Below, in pieces: positions 5,199 through 6,023 of a stretch of DNA of 6,023 bases. Position numbers and translations under genes: made by a program. This DNA comes from Methanobacteriota archaeon (GTDB lineage: Archaea; Thermoplasmatota; Thermoplasmata; Methanomassiliicoccales; Methanomethylophilaceae). The stretch covers positions 1-6,023 of the forward strand of contig JAKQBQ010000079.1 of assembly GCA_029574055.1 (NCBI GenBank), in the 5' to 3' direction. The notes beneath the pieces were generated by a model. It was not told the DNA's origin and ran no database searches. It was given only the letters and a program-made list of their open reading frames with translations. Each line of letters begins with the position of its first letter. Position 1 is the stretch's first letter.

Positions 5199-6023
5199 TC
5201 AGCGTCCGAGTTCCTGATGCGCCTTGCCGAGATGGCCCGCGGCCTGCGCCGATATGGTGGACAACTCGCCAGCCAGGACGGTCACTGCGACTATCTCCGC
5301 AAGCTTGCCCGCTTTCTCGTCCCCGAGGCATCCCATGATGCTCAGCGCCTCGGCCTGCGACGGGAGCCTGGTGCCCCCGCCTACCGTCCCCACTTCCACG
5401 GCAGGCATCCTTACAGAAATGTAAAGGTCTCCGCCGATGTCCTCGATCATGGTCATGGTCATGCTTCCGTTGACCGCCTGCGCCGGGTCCTGCCCGGTCG
5501 CGATATAGACCGCGGCCACCATGTTCACCGCATGAGCGTTCGCCCCCAGCGTCACCGCCAGGGAGCTTCCGATAAGGTTCTTCCTGATGTTCGTCTCTAC
5601 GATCAAGGCGGTGGTGGTATGGAGCCTCTTCTCCACCACAGCTTTGGGGATGAGCGCTTCCGCAACCGCAGACTTCCCCCTTCCTCTGATCAGATTGATC
5701 GCGGCGGCCTTCTTGTCGCTGCAGAGGTTCCCGGACACGGAGACCATGACCGCTCCCGTGTTCTTCTCTATCTCTTTGCAAACAGCTTCCGTTGCTATTG
5801 TGGCCATGTTCATGCCCATAGCATCCCCGGTGCTGTAGGTGAAGCGTATGTAGAGGTTCCTTCCCGCCGGGAAGTGCTCTATGGATGCCAGCTTCCCGTG
5901 CTGAGTGGTGGTGCCGACGATCGAGGAAAGGAACTCCACATTATCATCGACCCAGTCCATGACCTTCATGCAGTGCTCCACGCCCTCCGTCCTGAAGACC
6001 GGGGCCCTCGTCATCCCGTCCCG
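5199..6023 (-). CDS. hmgA: Hydroxymethylglutaryl-CoA reductase, class I (C-terminal part; continues past right edge)
   Basis: HMG-CoA reductase reduces HMG-CoA to mevalonate with two NADPH, the committed step toward archaeal isoprenoid ether lipids. The frame stays open to base 6023, where codons read R-D-G before the Met at 6014. RDGMTRAP is an internal family motif, so that Met is not the start; the N-terminal part, including the catalytic Glu region, is missing. Counting from that Met, RFTYSTGDAMGMNMA at 57-71 is the nucleotide-binding segment, SGNLCSDKKAAAINLIRGRGKS at 94-115 holds the catalytic lysine, TGQDPAQ at 173-179 holds the catalytic Asp176, and VGGGTRLPSQ (211-220) follows. The C-terminal GHLGKAHQELGR (260-271) carries the catalytic His266. 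DAMGMNM and the GGTxLP segment fit class I rather than the bacterial class II form. No membrane segment is in the visible part. It ends in TGA 4 bases before pheT and is the most upstream visible gene of this operon, so its promoter lies outside. Confidence 0.96.
   Translation of the reverse strand, partial: RDGMTRAPVFRTEGVEHCMKVMDWVDDNVEFLSSIVGTTTQHGKLASIEHFPAGRNLYIRFTYSTGDAMGMNMATIATEAVCKEIEKNTGAVMVSVSGNLCSDKKAAAINLIRGRGKSAVAEALIPKAVVEKRLHTTTALIVETNIRKNLIGSSLAVTLGANAHAVNMVAAVYIATGQDPAQAVNGSMTMTMIEDIGGDLYISVRMPAVEVGTVGGGTRLPSQAEALSIMGCLGDEKAGKLAEIVAVTVLAGELSTISAQAAGHLGKAHQELGR

Noticed and set aside
4966..5781. Second minus-strand frame (271 codons) spanning hmgA and pheT
   Set aside because: It overlaps two certain genes in another frame, and its Arg/Gly/His-rich sequence has no recognisable domain.
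6012..6014. ATG at 6014 (minus strand) as the true start of HMG-CoA reductase
   Set aside because: It belongs to the internal RDGMTRAP motif, and a large conserved N-terminal part is missing, so the gene continues off the edge.
1..6023. A new defence, mobile or other undescribed multi-gene system
   Set aside because: Every gene but one belongs to a well-known housekeeping family. There are no repeats, integrases, transposases or toxin-antitoxin pairs, and the single unknown is a small zinc-ribbon protein.

Overview
The window is archaeal chromosome. Archaeal features are the SRP54 GTPase, a TrmY tRNA pseudouridine-54 methyltransferase, the short archaeal/eukaryote-type PheT beta chain, a class I HMG-CoA reductase, an archaeal-type phosphopantetheine adenylyltransferase, and TATA-box promoters close enough to start codons to imply leaderless mRNAs. 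A PPAT fused to a DUF84 nucleotide phosphatase, moderate-to-high GC, and TGA as the stop of all seven genes point to the Thermoplasmata. My best guess is a Methanomassiliicoccales methanogen, where TAG is sparse because it can encode pyrrolysine. That placement is inference.

Layout. On the + strand, 2-1754 holds the 3' part of srp54 (its N-terminus lies off the left edge) and trmY, only 4 bases apart and probably co-transcribed. A small zinc-ribbon plus membrane-anchor gene (1787-1993) follows with its own candidate promoter. A gap of about 110 bases then holds T-tracts and a second TATA-type promoter, which leads into the PPAT-DUF84 fusion gene (2107-3063). This gene meets a minus-strand operon tail to tail, with only 3 bases between the stop codons.

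On the minus strand the order of transcription is HMG-CoA reductase (C-terminal part, running off the right edge), pheT, then a one-cysteine Bcp-type peroxiredoxin. Each gene is separated from the next by exactly 4 bases.

The genes are core housekeeping: protein targeting, tRNA modification, CoA synthesis and nucleotide-pool cleaning, isoprenoid lipid synthesis, phenylalanyl-tRNA charging and peroxide defence. I found no mobile element, CRISPR array, tRNA, rRNA or evident new multi-gene system. The points worth a second look are the fusion protein and its altered adenylyltransferase motifs, the peroxiredoxin active-site changes, the repeated TGA-N4-ATG gene junctions, the all-TGA stop usage, and the two start-proximal promoters. 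No gene-free stretch exceeds 300 bases.
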